A DNA stretch of 64,000 bases from Albula goreensis. Its lineage: Eukaryota; Chordata; Actinopteri; Albuliformes; Albulidae. Location: assembly GCA_022829145.1 (NCBI GenBank), contig CM040741.1, positions 40,470,534 through 40,534,533 on the forward strand, read 5' to 3'. Under the pieces are notes generated by a model. That model was not told the origin of the DNA and ran no database searches. It was given only the letters and a program-made list of their open reading frames with translations. A program made the position numbers and the translations under genes. Shown here piece after piece: positions 1 through 12,300 of the stretch. Numbering within the stretch: position 1 is the first letter of the stretch; every line of letters starts with the position of its first letter.

Positions 1-2104
1 GGCCTCTTGTTTAAGGGGTAGACATCTGGGCGACTTTTCAAAAATTAATCAGAGTCAAGTGGTTTGTATTGATACATGAACAATGATTGTGTTTTACTTT
101 GTAAGCACTGAGGATAAGCTAAAATTTGACCTTGAAGCATAAATTTCAGAATAATAATGTTCTGACAATGTTCTAACAATAGTTTACTGATAATATTCTA
201 CTCCTGCTTCATCTGTAAAAAATTGAAAAACACTGAAAAAAGTGTACAAAAACAAAAAAACAAAAACTGAAAATTGTGTAATATGAATATATGGGGATTC
301 TATAACTAAACAGTACTTACAATGAATGTGTTAAGGGAATGAGAAGCCGAAGTTTGGTCCATCTGAAATCATAAAAGAGTTCTTCTGTGTCTACAAAGAA
401 TTCATTTTAAGAGGGGAAAAAGCGAGCAGCAGCTGACAGAATGAAACACAGCTGTTATCTGTGTTAGGCATTAGCAGCACATGCAGTGCAGAAATGATCA
501 AATTTGGAAGCTAATGTAGCGTAGCCGATGACTTTTGGTTATGCATTGGCAACTGACACAGGGCCGTGGATGGAAAAGCTCGCAGCTGCATGTGGAGAAG
601 TAGGTATCCGCACCAGCACCAGGCTTTGAGCCTTCTTTCCCAAGTGCACCAAATGATGAGCCCGCCGCAGTTTTTCATGCTCTCAGCATCTGCAGGTCTT
701 CCGTGATTGGTGGGTGTTCCCACAGGAACAGAAGCACCAGTGCCACTCCGTCGCTGGCCATCACGCTCCCAATGAAAGCCTCTGGATTCTCGGCTGCGCT
801 GTAATTTGAGGTTTGGTGGAAATGAGCGAGTAGCTTTCTCTGGAATGCGAAACATGTTTTTCCCGCAAAGACATTTTGAAAGGTGCTGTAATTAAAAGTT
901 TCTTCAATGCCGGATTGTAGGCGGGGGCACGCAAGTAGCTGGGGAGCTGTGGGACGGTTTTAGCTGTACGAGAAAACCGTGGGGAGGGACTAGGTTGAGC
1001 ACAGATCTTCTGACTCCTGAGCCTCACAGACGGAACTCTGAGGGAGACTGAAGGGAGCATGTCGCATGCTCAGGTGACTGGGGACAGCGAGAGCCACGCC
1101 TCTGACTCCACTCTACAGGAAAGCTACCACTAATTGCAGCTGTCTGTCTGATCCTTTTATTTTTTTTCGGGAGTTCACCATCTCTGTGGTTGTGTTTGTC
1201 TGTCTGAGGATACAGTAATCGCTGGCGATGATGCGCCGTCTTTAAGAGAATGTATTGGGTTCAACAGCGAGCACTGTCTCATATTGGACCAGCTGTCTGT
1301 AGACCCAGCTGCCCGATCAATATTCCCCTGGACGCCATTAGAGGCCGACTATTGACAAGCCAACTGACTAATAGTTGTGGCTGGTTGGAAAAGCTCACTG
1401 GCATTTGTGAAACAAACAGGGCTTGCCAGAACCCCTGGGACATCTGGCTGTCTCTCGAGCTGTGAACTTTTCTGATCCTGGAATATTGCATAGGTTCCTC
1501 ATTTCTCTAGAATCCTCCCTTTAGCTTTATTTTGAGTCAAACTGTGACAGGGAATCATGGGGCATTGGGTGAGTAATAAGACTGACACAGCCTTTCAGCG
1601 GACTTGGCTGAGTGTTTTCTGTAGATAGCCATGATACTGAAGACACTAGGAGGGCTGAAGCAGAGTCTCGACTGGGAATAGCTTTTGTTGGACAAGGTCT
1701 GAATGGGGAATATAACCTGGAGGAGCCAGCCCGCATGTGGGGAAACAGACCTCTCATTACAAGGAGAGCCAGAGGAGGAAGCAGGTAAGGACAGCCAAGA
1801 CCAGGAATAGATTGTGTCAGAGCTCTACCCATCTGCAGTTTACTCTGCTGGGGGACAAAGTATTGGATGGTCTTTTTAGACTTCTTTTTTTCCCACCACA
1901 GTGTTGGTTTGTTTGTGAAAATAGGGAGGAAAAACGACTGGATTTTCATATACGGCACTTTCTTGTTACAACATTGTATTTTTATGAAAGTTATGGAACG
2001 GATTAGAACCAGCAGGTCTACTTTAGTTACATGAATCTTTTGCTCATTTTGCAGGTTCACAGCAGATTAAATCGATGAGAACTTGCAGCCACCCTACATC
2101 CCCC

Positions 2105-2160
2105 ACCCCGCACGCACACACACACACACATGCACATGCACATGCATGTGCACACATACT
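2105..2160. repeat. CA-rich imperfect microsatellite
   Basis: Alternating purine/pyrimidine tract: (CA) run followed by tgcaca units and catgca. Confidence 0.85.
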
Positions 2161-4509
2161 CACTCATTCAGGGACAAAGGCTAATTTTCTGTTCATACCA
2201 AAACACCCATCAAAGCAGTTCCATTTTTATTGCAAGTTTAAGAAAAACAAAATGACAAAATAAGACTTTGGAGACATTCTTCTCTTTTTTATGTAATGTG
2301 GCTTTTATGAAAGTGCTCATTTTTTTCCTGCTGTAGCCCAGGGTGGAACCAGCTAGCGGAGGAAGTGAAGTGGCAGTTAGCCAGTCCCCTTCCCAGAAAG
2401 CCGCTGTTCAGAACTGGATCGGACACAGGACAGCAAAAGCTTTCTTTTAATTGGCTGCATAGATTTTATTTAGAAATCCGTTGACTAGGCCTGTTGTACA
2501 CTAAGATTGGATGCTCTTGTCTCTAGTAGTGACAGGAATTTCGCACTTATGTTTACTTTATAGTCTTAAGTTAAAAAACCCCCATCTTGTGTCAGTGTTT
2601 GGACAGTGCACAAATTATTTGTCGAGTATGCATTTCTGTGTCAAGAAGTTTCTTTGTTTGTTGGGAGATTCAGTCCAAGATTGTTAATGGCATCGCGTTC
2701 TTTTTGGAAAGACAAACTGACTGTCCCTAAAAAAATGCGAAAAGCTAATTAGTGTGTGAACCTTTGTTTGTTTTGAAAGTGTCACAGTGGAACAAATCCT
2801 TTATAAAAGGGGGAGCCTGTCCCTTCTAGTATCCCTGGTTTTGCCTCAAGTTATTATATTTTATGTATTTATTTACTGACAAAGACCACGTGTTCAGTTT
2901 TTTTTTTTTTGTTCCACTAGTTAGCTCAGAGGCTAATTTTCGTCCATATTCTCTGGGCAGGTTTGAACAGTCAGACTTGTTTGTGCTCAGTATAATATAA
3001 AAAAAACTTGCTGGTTGTGTAGATTTTGCTGTAATGGGGTGAATTGCTCCTGAGTTCGATGATTTACAGGACATATCAGCTTACTTTTTTTTTTTTTTGG
3101 ACCTCCACATTTGCTTCCGTTGCAGTGCCCCCCAGTTCTCAGGCCTTTTTGCCCTCTCCTCCCGCTCCCGCTTTTTGATACGTCACACTGCAGGGAATAG
3201 CTGAGATAAGATTCCACAATGTCAGACGATAATGATAGTCAACACAGCAATCATCCCAACACTCGAGTATCCTCTTCATTATAGTGGTTTCATGTCTGCA
3301 GGTTTTCACCACCTCAGACGCACCAGATCAGGATTTTATTGCCAATGAAATGTCAACAGGAATGTAGTCGTCATCCACTCCTCCAATGCATGGGAGGGCT
3401 GACAAGTGGATTGAGTCGCAGAGGTCAGATGGTGTTGCTCATTCGCTGTTAGTCATCGTCATTCACCGTCACTGTTCACTTGCTCCACAGTAGCGCGATG
3501 GAAACATCAGCATGGATAATGTAGACAATATACCCATTTTAATTCTAAAAAATGATTTATTTAAATTTAAAAAATGTTTTATTTAAAATCTCCAATCTAA
3601 TAGAGCAGTGTTTCTCAGCGTCAGCTGTGTTGCGTTTGCAGCAGTTTTGCAACTACAGAGAGTAGCGCCCTAATTACGGTGTTGACTCTGTCATTGCATA
3701 ATTACAAATTACAGTGTGGTAATTTCTTGTTTTCCTCACAAGAGCCAGAACGAAGCTAATGAATCTGTGAGTATAACCTCTTCAGCTGAAAAGACTGGGA
3801 AGAAACAAATTCCTCAAAGAATTTTTAAACATTTTGTACCAGTGTTGTGGTACAGCAGCACATTCCAGTGACTGTGTGATTTAGACCAGACTCTATACTT
3901 TGTCATTTGTAATGTTCAGATAATGAATTATTCGTGGAGCACCAGTTCTTATCCAGGACTCAGACTGGTTTAATTTTGTATTATCCACGTTTACAGCTGT
4001 GATTTTACTGGGGCAATTTAGGTTAAGCAGAGAATGCTTACAGATTCTACAGAGTATGCTTAGACAGAAGACCCTAAGCGCAGATGGATAATGGGACCAT
4101 CTTGAAAGAGTGTAATAACCTTTTGCCTCAGTTCAACTTCATCTGTGGTTTTTTTTGTCTGCCATAACAGAATCTCACTATGCAGACAGTTCACTGAAAG
4201 GAGAAGTTCATAAATAGACACTGAATGGACACACGGAAATATGTCAGAAGAACAGAATGTGGAACTGAAGACTTCCGTGCGTGTGGCTGCTTTTAAGCAT
4301 TGGAAGCTTAGCCCACAATACAATGGGATCTCGTATCGATGCTGAGATCTGAGGTTGTGCGTAGCAGTTGGACACGTCGCATCAAAGAGTATGCAGCGTA
4401 CAAAGACAAGACCGCTTAAATCAGTTATATTTTCCTTGTGTGGCTAGAAGATTCTTGTTTTGTTTCTTTATGGAGGCTGTGTCTTCATTCAGTACGTTAA
4501 ATCACTCAA

Positions 4510-4737
4510 GCGTAGCCGTGTCCCGGAGGTGAACATGGCAGATTCCACCACGGCTGTTGCGTCCCCCTTCTTCCACTTTCAGCCTCAGCAGTCAGATGCC
4601 TCTCGGTCGGAGAGCAGATAGGGCCCAAGTCTCGACGCATCATTTCGCGTGACCTACTTCTGGGGCTACGCTCCTCGCTGTTGCGCGAGTACGGGGAGGC
4701 CGCTCCCTCCATCAGAAGGCAGTAAATAATGACGCCG
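4510..4737. promoter_or_regulatory. CpG-dense patch
   Basis: I count about 19 CpG dinucleotides in 228 bases, against very few in the neighbouring kilobases. An ATG in good context (gaacATGG, 4534) opens a 28-codon frame with no similarity I recognise. It could be a small CpG island, an alternative promoter or a conserved element. Confidence 0.35.
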
Positions 4738-6206
4738 TTCTCATTTGAAGATGCTTCTCGCTGTCCACCTGCCGTATTGAAGGGATTACTCCCCCTGGAA
4801 TCCCCATTGTCTATTTCCCTCAATTGCAGTGAAGGGATTTACTGTAACCTACTCGCTGAAAGTCCCCGGCAAATGGGAAGTTCAAATCAGCTGAGCTGGC
4901 TGCAGAGGGTTTTATATGGACAAGAGGGTTTGATTTGTGGTGGATAATAGCATTCCGCACAGTGATGCATTGCTTTCGGTCTAGTCACAAAGGCATGCTC
5001 AAAATGCTGTTCATTGTATTCGGCTACCACAGACACATTCACAGTATTGACGGTTGGCCCATGTCTAGCGGGGGATCGGAGAGTTCAATATTTTATTCAA
5101 TATTTGGATTGGATGAAAATAAAATTTCTTAACAACCGAAGCAGATTTTTCTGCTCTACTTAATCAGTCAGAAAACATAAACTCCATTTGGAACTGAGCT
5201 TAAGTTTGCAGATTTCCCCTGAACTTTCCCCTGAATATGACAATGGACTTTGCAAATTTGCAAACTAGAAAATTTGACCTGTTCAGTATCCCTCAAACTA
5301 CGATATCCCACCAGACAACAGTCTTATTAAATCTATATTGCTTCATTGCAGCATCCAAGAATATTGGACTTGAGACACTTAAAGCTTAGTGTTATTTTTC
5401 CATTGACTGTCCATGATTCTTCAAGACAGAATCAGAGATTTACCATGGTTGCCTATAAGAAAAAATGGGTGTTCCTCCTTTTGGAAAATGATGCATCATA
5501 CTGTGCCTGTATCTACGCAGAGAGACGAAAAGTTTGTCACATAATGTGCGGTAATTCTGTCAAGGCGGTGCCGGCACTCTGTGTCTTTTAAAGGATGACT
5601 TGCATTCCAGCCGTCTGTTTATCCAAAGCACCACAGTGTCACTGCTCGCTCTCTGGATTTGCTTGATAGGACGCATTCTGCTGCGTGCAGATGGTTCCAA
5701 GGTTATACATTTTGAGCTAATTGAGATCAAAGGCAGTATGTACCCAGTTTTCATATGGGCAGAATTATTTTGCAAAAAGCTTTACAGGCAATTTCATATG
5801 TACAAATACAGCTGGCAGTGCTGGGACAAAATGAAGAAGGTGGAGTAATTTGTGGTCGACTCCACGTTAAACTCCTTGTATTTTCGTTGAATGGCAACAT
5901 TTCTGGCTTGATGTTACATTTAATGATTCAGTAAAGATTTCAGAATTTTATATGCCAGGGTGAAGGTGGGATGTTTTATTTTGCTGTCCCTTTCGCCTGA
6001 CTCTTCATCTCTGCCCTTAATCAAGCCAGAGGCAAAAAAAAAAACCTCAAGGCTCCACCTGGCAGAGTAGTGGCAGCCCAGCGGGTCCAGATGAGTCAGC
6101 AGGGCCTCTCTCTCTTTTCCCCTCCCGCTCTGCCGCTCTGCCTTGGGGTTGGGTAGAGGATGGGAGGGACAGGCAGTGAGCAGGAAGCAGTGGCACTGAC
6201 CTCTCT

Positions 6207-6331
6207 CCGTCGGGGGGAAGGAACGGGAGGGGCACGCCGCACAGGCCGAGGGGGCCCACCGAGGGAAGGGCAGGGGGGTCACGGCTCCACGCCGGCTCGA
6301 CAGTCAGACGAGAGAGCCTGAAAATACGACA
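6207..6331. promoter_or_regulatory. Second CpG-dense patch
   Basis: About 13 CpG in 125 bases of G/C-rich sequence, followed at 6331 by an ATG in good context (gacATGG) opening a 64-codon frame without a usable donor or known similarity. Possible regulatory element; no gene is claimed. Confidence 0.3.
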
Positions 6332-9300
6332 TGGCAACAGCTGAGGAGGCAGACTCACGGAAGGGACATCAACAGGGAGGCTGGGCTCCTAGGAAAAGGG
6401 GGCATTTCTGTACCTCTCCTTATGGGGAAGCACTTCTCTCTTCCTGCAGTAATCTCCAGGGCGTCTGGAGGGGATGTGCGCCACTCACTGTTCTGATGCA
6501 ATGGTGTGCCATGTTAGAGTGTTAATTAGACATGAGTCTTTCTCTCCCAATTGCTCAGTCCCTGATCATCAGCTTGGCCTCTTGAGTATTAAAAAATATA
6601 TTCACCCCAGTATCTGATGCATGATGTAGTAAACCCTAAATACTAATACTGGAATAAGCAGTCTTCAAATAGAATGAAGAAGTAAGTTTGTAATTCCCCT
6701 TAGGAGACAAACTGACAAATGTGCTGCTGTCACAGCATTAGGTGGGACAGCGGTGCTGTTTTATTGAACATCAGAACAGCTCCAAAGGATCAAGCTCAGT
6801 AATGTGCATGCTGATGCCATAATATCGGATGCCATTTTTTATCCATAGTCCTGGATCTAAACGTAATCTGTATTTACTCACCTTTGGTCTATCCATTTTT
6901 CCCCTGTTCCTTTGAATGTTTAGATATTTACTGTATAAAAGATGACGTTCCGATCCATGTTTAAATGTTGATTCACATTTTTTCTTCCTGGAATGTTTCT
7001 CAGGCTCTGCTAACACCTGTAGTTGTGTTTTCAGTGTTCTGTACACGAATCAGCAGTAGAATCTTCACGCCATCTTTCCTTCTTACATATAGACTTAGTG
7101 CTGGGTAGTTCAGTTATTTTGGTATTATTAGGGTAATTGAAATTAATGTCCAGACAACCTCTGGTTTCAGCATTTTCAAAAACTTGCCTTTGAAATTCTT
7201 TGCTTGATCTACATTGGCCTATTTGGAATTGTCTCGTCTGAACGTCTTGTCTGCCTTAAAAAAAAAAAGGAACTTTTCTTGAATTTCACAACTTCCATGT
7301 ATCGATACTTTTGAGAACCAACAGTGTTTTCTGTTTAGTTTCTCTGTAACAAGCATGTAACTTGAAACGGTCTTGCCCTATAAATTCATGCTTTGCACTT
7401 CATCACAGTGACAGCTTTTATCACACAGCTATGGCCAAAACATCAGTATCAACATCTAGGAAAATACATTACATAAAGGTTATAAAACCATAAATTAGTA
7501 TACAATAACTGAATACAATATATACTTGAACAGTCATGATAGAAACGGTTATTAAAATGAACAGCCCTTGGTACATTTCAGCCAGGATAATGTTCCAGTC
7601 CCTGCATGTCCTGTTTTCTGGAGGTGTCTCCATTATCTGGAGGGCATTGTTTTGGGGTTTAAACAATCTGCACAGTTGGAGGGAAAATTTTGAAAGTATC
7701 GCTGTTGCTACCGAACAGTTTTCCCACCCATATAATCTCACTCCAGCATCCCAGCCTGGCTCAGAGCCCTCAAAGAGTAAATAATTTAGTTTGCCACTTC
7801 CAGTCATTCTTATTGTGCTGATTAATCTTCCCCTGGACCTGTGGGAGTGACCAACCCCTGGAGGCGAGCATGATGTCAGACCTCAAAGCTATGTCAGTGG
7901 TACATATGGGGTCTTGGGAACAGCGCCTGAGGCGCAGTGTGTTAATTTCTCTCCTGCAGTTTTAAGTCAACCTTGAAAACAATACAAGCACAATGCAAGC
8001 GTGGTGAACCACTGAAATATTGAGTTTGGTAATCTCTACGTGAACATGCAGTTTTTCAATCTCGCAATGCTGACTGGCAGCTTTTAGCTGCTGATCAAGT
8101 TCATTCTCTGCTTTAGATTTTTTGGCTTTCTTCATTTGTATCGTCTTTGAGTAGATTGGGTGCCTGGAAATACATGCTTCATGACATTTTGGCCAGTAAG
8201 AATTGTCTTATCATTATTTGCAGCAATACTCATTATTTTAGAGAACTCGTATGTAACTAACAGTGTGATTGATTTTCTGTACTGGAGGGAGTAATTGGAA
8301 CCCCATCTGAATCCATCTTTAATGGATCAGAAGCCCACAGCAAACTGACAGATCAGCCATGACCTTCTCTGCTACTTCAGGCCAGAACCTGTGGACGGCC
8401 ATGAGCACCCCCATTCATTGTCAGTTGCATTCATCTGCTTTAAATATCGCCAGCAATGCACAGGGGTTAATTATCTAGCGTTCTTGCTTCTCAGGTCAAA
8501 CAATCTTGTGACGGATAACTACGACTTTAACACAAAACTCAAGGTTTACCTTTATGGACATCAGGGCACCGAAAGCAGAGCAAAGAACAAAGATTCTAAA
8601 TGGATTAAGCCTAATTTGTATTTCCTAAGCAAACCGATGTTGCCTGGTTTGCATATGTATTTTGGCATCTTTTGATGTTTTGTTTGACCAGGGTTTTGTC
8701 TTGTGGTTTTTTTTTAAGCTGTTGGTTCACAGGCCAGATTTCCTTGCCAGGTTGTCAAACTGTCTCTGCAAACTCCATACTGATTGGTCAACTTATGGCT
8801 GTGGGTGGGTTTAGCATGAAACAGGAAGTTTAGCCACCAGAATAGAAGTTTTAACTATATACAAGATCATCAAACTGAACAGCAGACATTCAAAAGTGAA
8901 TTTAAGTGCTTATAGTCATCTTATTGCGTACATCAGTCTGACCAGAATCATGAACTCCCTATCTCTTGCTCTATTGTATGGCCACTTGTACCATCTTCTC
9001 CATCTCCATCTTCTTATTTCTTACAGTTATAACATTGCCAACATAGTGAAATTTATTTTTCTTTCTTCAGAGATTGATGAATTTATGTAGTGCCAAATTG
9101 ATGCTAATAAACAAATTAGAGACGATGGGTTAAAACAACATTTCTGGAAGTATGAAAGCGACTAGGTTGTGTGAACGTTGAATTAACGACAAAAGTTTGG
9201 CTTCGACTGGAGCATAAAGTTTGGCTTTACCAGAGATATCTGTAGATCAGCTTTTTTTTGCTTTGAGAAAGTGACTGACTAATTGCACTTTATCAGTGAG

Positions 9301-12300
9301 ACAAACACAGAGCCACCACAGATAGGACATCAGTGCATTTTACCAGGGGAATTCCTGTATGTGGGGTAAGAGGAGGCTACTGCCAGGTATGGCATAAAAC
9401 AGAAATAACTGTGGGTAGGTGAGTTGGTAGGAAGTTTGTGGTCTGAAACCCAGACTGTAATTAGGCCCTTGCTTATTTTAGAGTGGACTTCTGCACAGCA
9501 GTAATGGCTACTCACTGCTCCCTCAGTGATTGGTTGAATGGGGTCAGCCATCAGAGGAGATGAGGCCACAGTAGGCAGTTCTGTTGGTGAGCAGTCGAGG
9601 TGACTATTTTCACTGTCGCTCAAGATGAAGTACTTAAAAGTATAACTGATTCATTGAATCTAAATTATTAGTTTCAGTACATGGGCATCATGTAATGAAG
9701 GCCTCGTGTTAGCTTAACTGCAACTAAGAACGACTAAGACAAATTGGTATTTGGATTCCAAAAATGTCTGTCATGGCAGCAGTTTCCTCTGGCATTCCAG
9801 AAAAAGTGTTGAGACCAAGGGTGTAGATGATACATGAAAGAACAAGAACTCTTTTAGAAGTGCTTTACATTCAAATTTAAGGTAATATATTAAGTACACA
9901 TAATATTTTAATTTCCATTTTCAGTAGTGATTGATTATCATTGAGGCAGCCTATTAACAGGACATTGTCTATCTTGCATCCATATCAGGTCAAGCTGTAG
10001 AAAGCCAGGAGAGGAATGGAGACATCCACTCAACTGCCAAACTCAAAAAAAGACAAAAACTGCAGAAGAGGTGGAAAAAATCAAAAGATGTTGAGGGAGT
10101 GAGAGAGTACTTTTTAGAGTGAAAGCTGTTGTTCTGACCCCTCTCAAAAGCTTTTTGGCAGATGGAGAGGAAATCCATGGAACACAGAGCAGCAAAAGAA
10201 CATGTACCAAGAATGTACTACTTTCTATTTTGATGAACTCCAGTTGGTGGAACATGAGCCCAACATGTCTCGCTTCACTAGGCATGAGAATTTAGTCATT
10301 TTAAAGAAAAACTCACTGAAAATTATTTAGCATCACATATTCCACTTTGGTGGCAACCAGCAAGAGGTTATTTAAAACAGTGGTTGTATATGATTCTCTT
10401 GGGTCACTACAACATGATGAAATAGCATTTTTGAATGCACATAAAACCAGTACTTCGGTACTAGTACTGTGACATCTTGCATTCCCCTAGCAGTTGTACA
10501 GTACTACAGCAAAACCATTTTTTTTTTTTTACCATATGAGCACTTTTAGACATAACTATTCAACAATGCAGCATGGTCCAAACTGCCTAAGCAGTGGACC
10601 AAAAATAAATGACCAAATGTGTTTAGACTCCATCATGTAACTTACGCATTTCATCATGAAAACTAAAAAAAAAAAGCTATTTTCCTTCCTGCTTTTCGAC
10701 TCGGAATAAGGTGTTGAGATCCAGTGTCATCCAGTAGATAAAAGCTTGCATAACTTACAAAAGCATTTAAGCCCCAAAACCGAATCTCTTCAGCAAATTT
10801 GGTTCCCCTTTTGTTTATGATGGTATGCTTTCACATCACCATGTGTTAATAAGAAAGAAACCACTATGCAATTTAATAGAAATCGAAAGCTGCTATGTTT
10901 GGAATGATGTGTGAAATTGAATTGACTGAATTTTTTTTTCCCAATCCAGTGAAAATTTGCCTTTGGTGCAGAAGAGCTGTGGCCATTGAGAACTTTTAGC
11001 AGGGTGTCTCTGATGGGTACCACCTAATGAGTTTAGTTCTGACTGCTAGGGATGGTCAAAGGATTTTATGTACCTTTTCTTGTGGATCAATGAAGCTTCA
11101 GATTTTAGTCCATCCTGCTGCCCACCATCTGTATTCGAAGCACGACCTATTACCAAGGCAACAGAGACCACATGCCACATCATATCAAAGACAGTTTATG
11201 GATCTCTGTGGTGCTGAACAACAACTAGCCAACACCCTTTCTCTTGAGTTCCTCCCAATCCCTTGTTTTTAGTTAACAATCTGTTTTTGCAAAAATTTGG
11301 AATTGAATTTGTCTTTCATACCAGTAGACATTTTCTTCCATTCTGGCTTCACACTTGTACATCGGCAAAGCCGGTGAACTGCACAGCTATGCAACTCTGT
11401 TCTCTCACCCTGTGCGGCGACTGCAGGGGCTTCTCTCTGATCTCGGTCAGCACGTGCCATGTGTTCAGCTCCAGAACGGGATCTCCTGCAGAGCAGGTCT
11501 GTGATGTCCCTGTAGGGGTGTCAGTGAACACCTCCCTCCCTTGTATGTTTGGTCGCGGAGGGGGGAGGACTGTATCTGTCTTTTGAAAATAACTGCAGTA
11601 ACACGAGAGGCATTAGGCAGAGCTTGCCCATTCTAATAATAACCATTGCTCCCCTGCCATAGCAACAGGTGAGGTGTCAACACCTCCAGTCCCAGGTTTT
11701 CTGGTGGCATCATCATGACTGGGAAGGGTGGCCCCTCAACACCATGCTCTGTTTACTGTGAAGCCCCTGAGCGTTAGCAGAACAGCAACAATCACGTCCA
11801 AATTAATTACTCAAGTTCCACAGTGCTAGCGACGGCAGCAGTCTTAGCACCATCCGAGCCGGGCAGTCAGAGAGAGCATGATGGTATGGTATCCTCCCCC
11901 TGAAGATGTGACTGACTGTTTCTCTCTTTGCAATATGCAGAGAGATGTCGTATTTATTCACTCAGATGTTCTATTTAGGATTATACATACCAGAGACTTA
12001 CGGAGAAAAGTCATTTTGGACAAGTGTTGTCTTTAAATCTGAAAATGTTTTAGATGGCAGATCTATAATACATTGCTTAATAGTACTGTTGGCTCTGAAA
12101 TAGTCTAGATGAAGTATCACCACCCTTTCTGGAATAAGTTGTTCTGGTGACTTCTGCTTCTACTGTCATGGGATGGAGCAGACCTCATCTGAGTGGCCCC
12201 TTTAATGTGTCAGGGTTAAGGCTTCTTGATCTTATAGATACAGCAGTCAAATCATTTAAAGCACAGCCTCCAAAGGGATGGGAGTGTGTAATTGTAACAG

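Noticed and set aside
511-855. 114-codon minus-strand frame near the left edge
   Set aside because: No family resemblance, no splice context, and mixed composition typical of chance frames.
1527-2060. 177-codon minus-strand frame
   Set aside because: No recognisable motif or splice partner; hydrophobic/basic mix consistent with chance.
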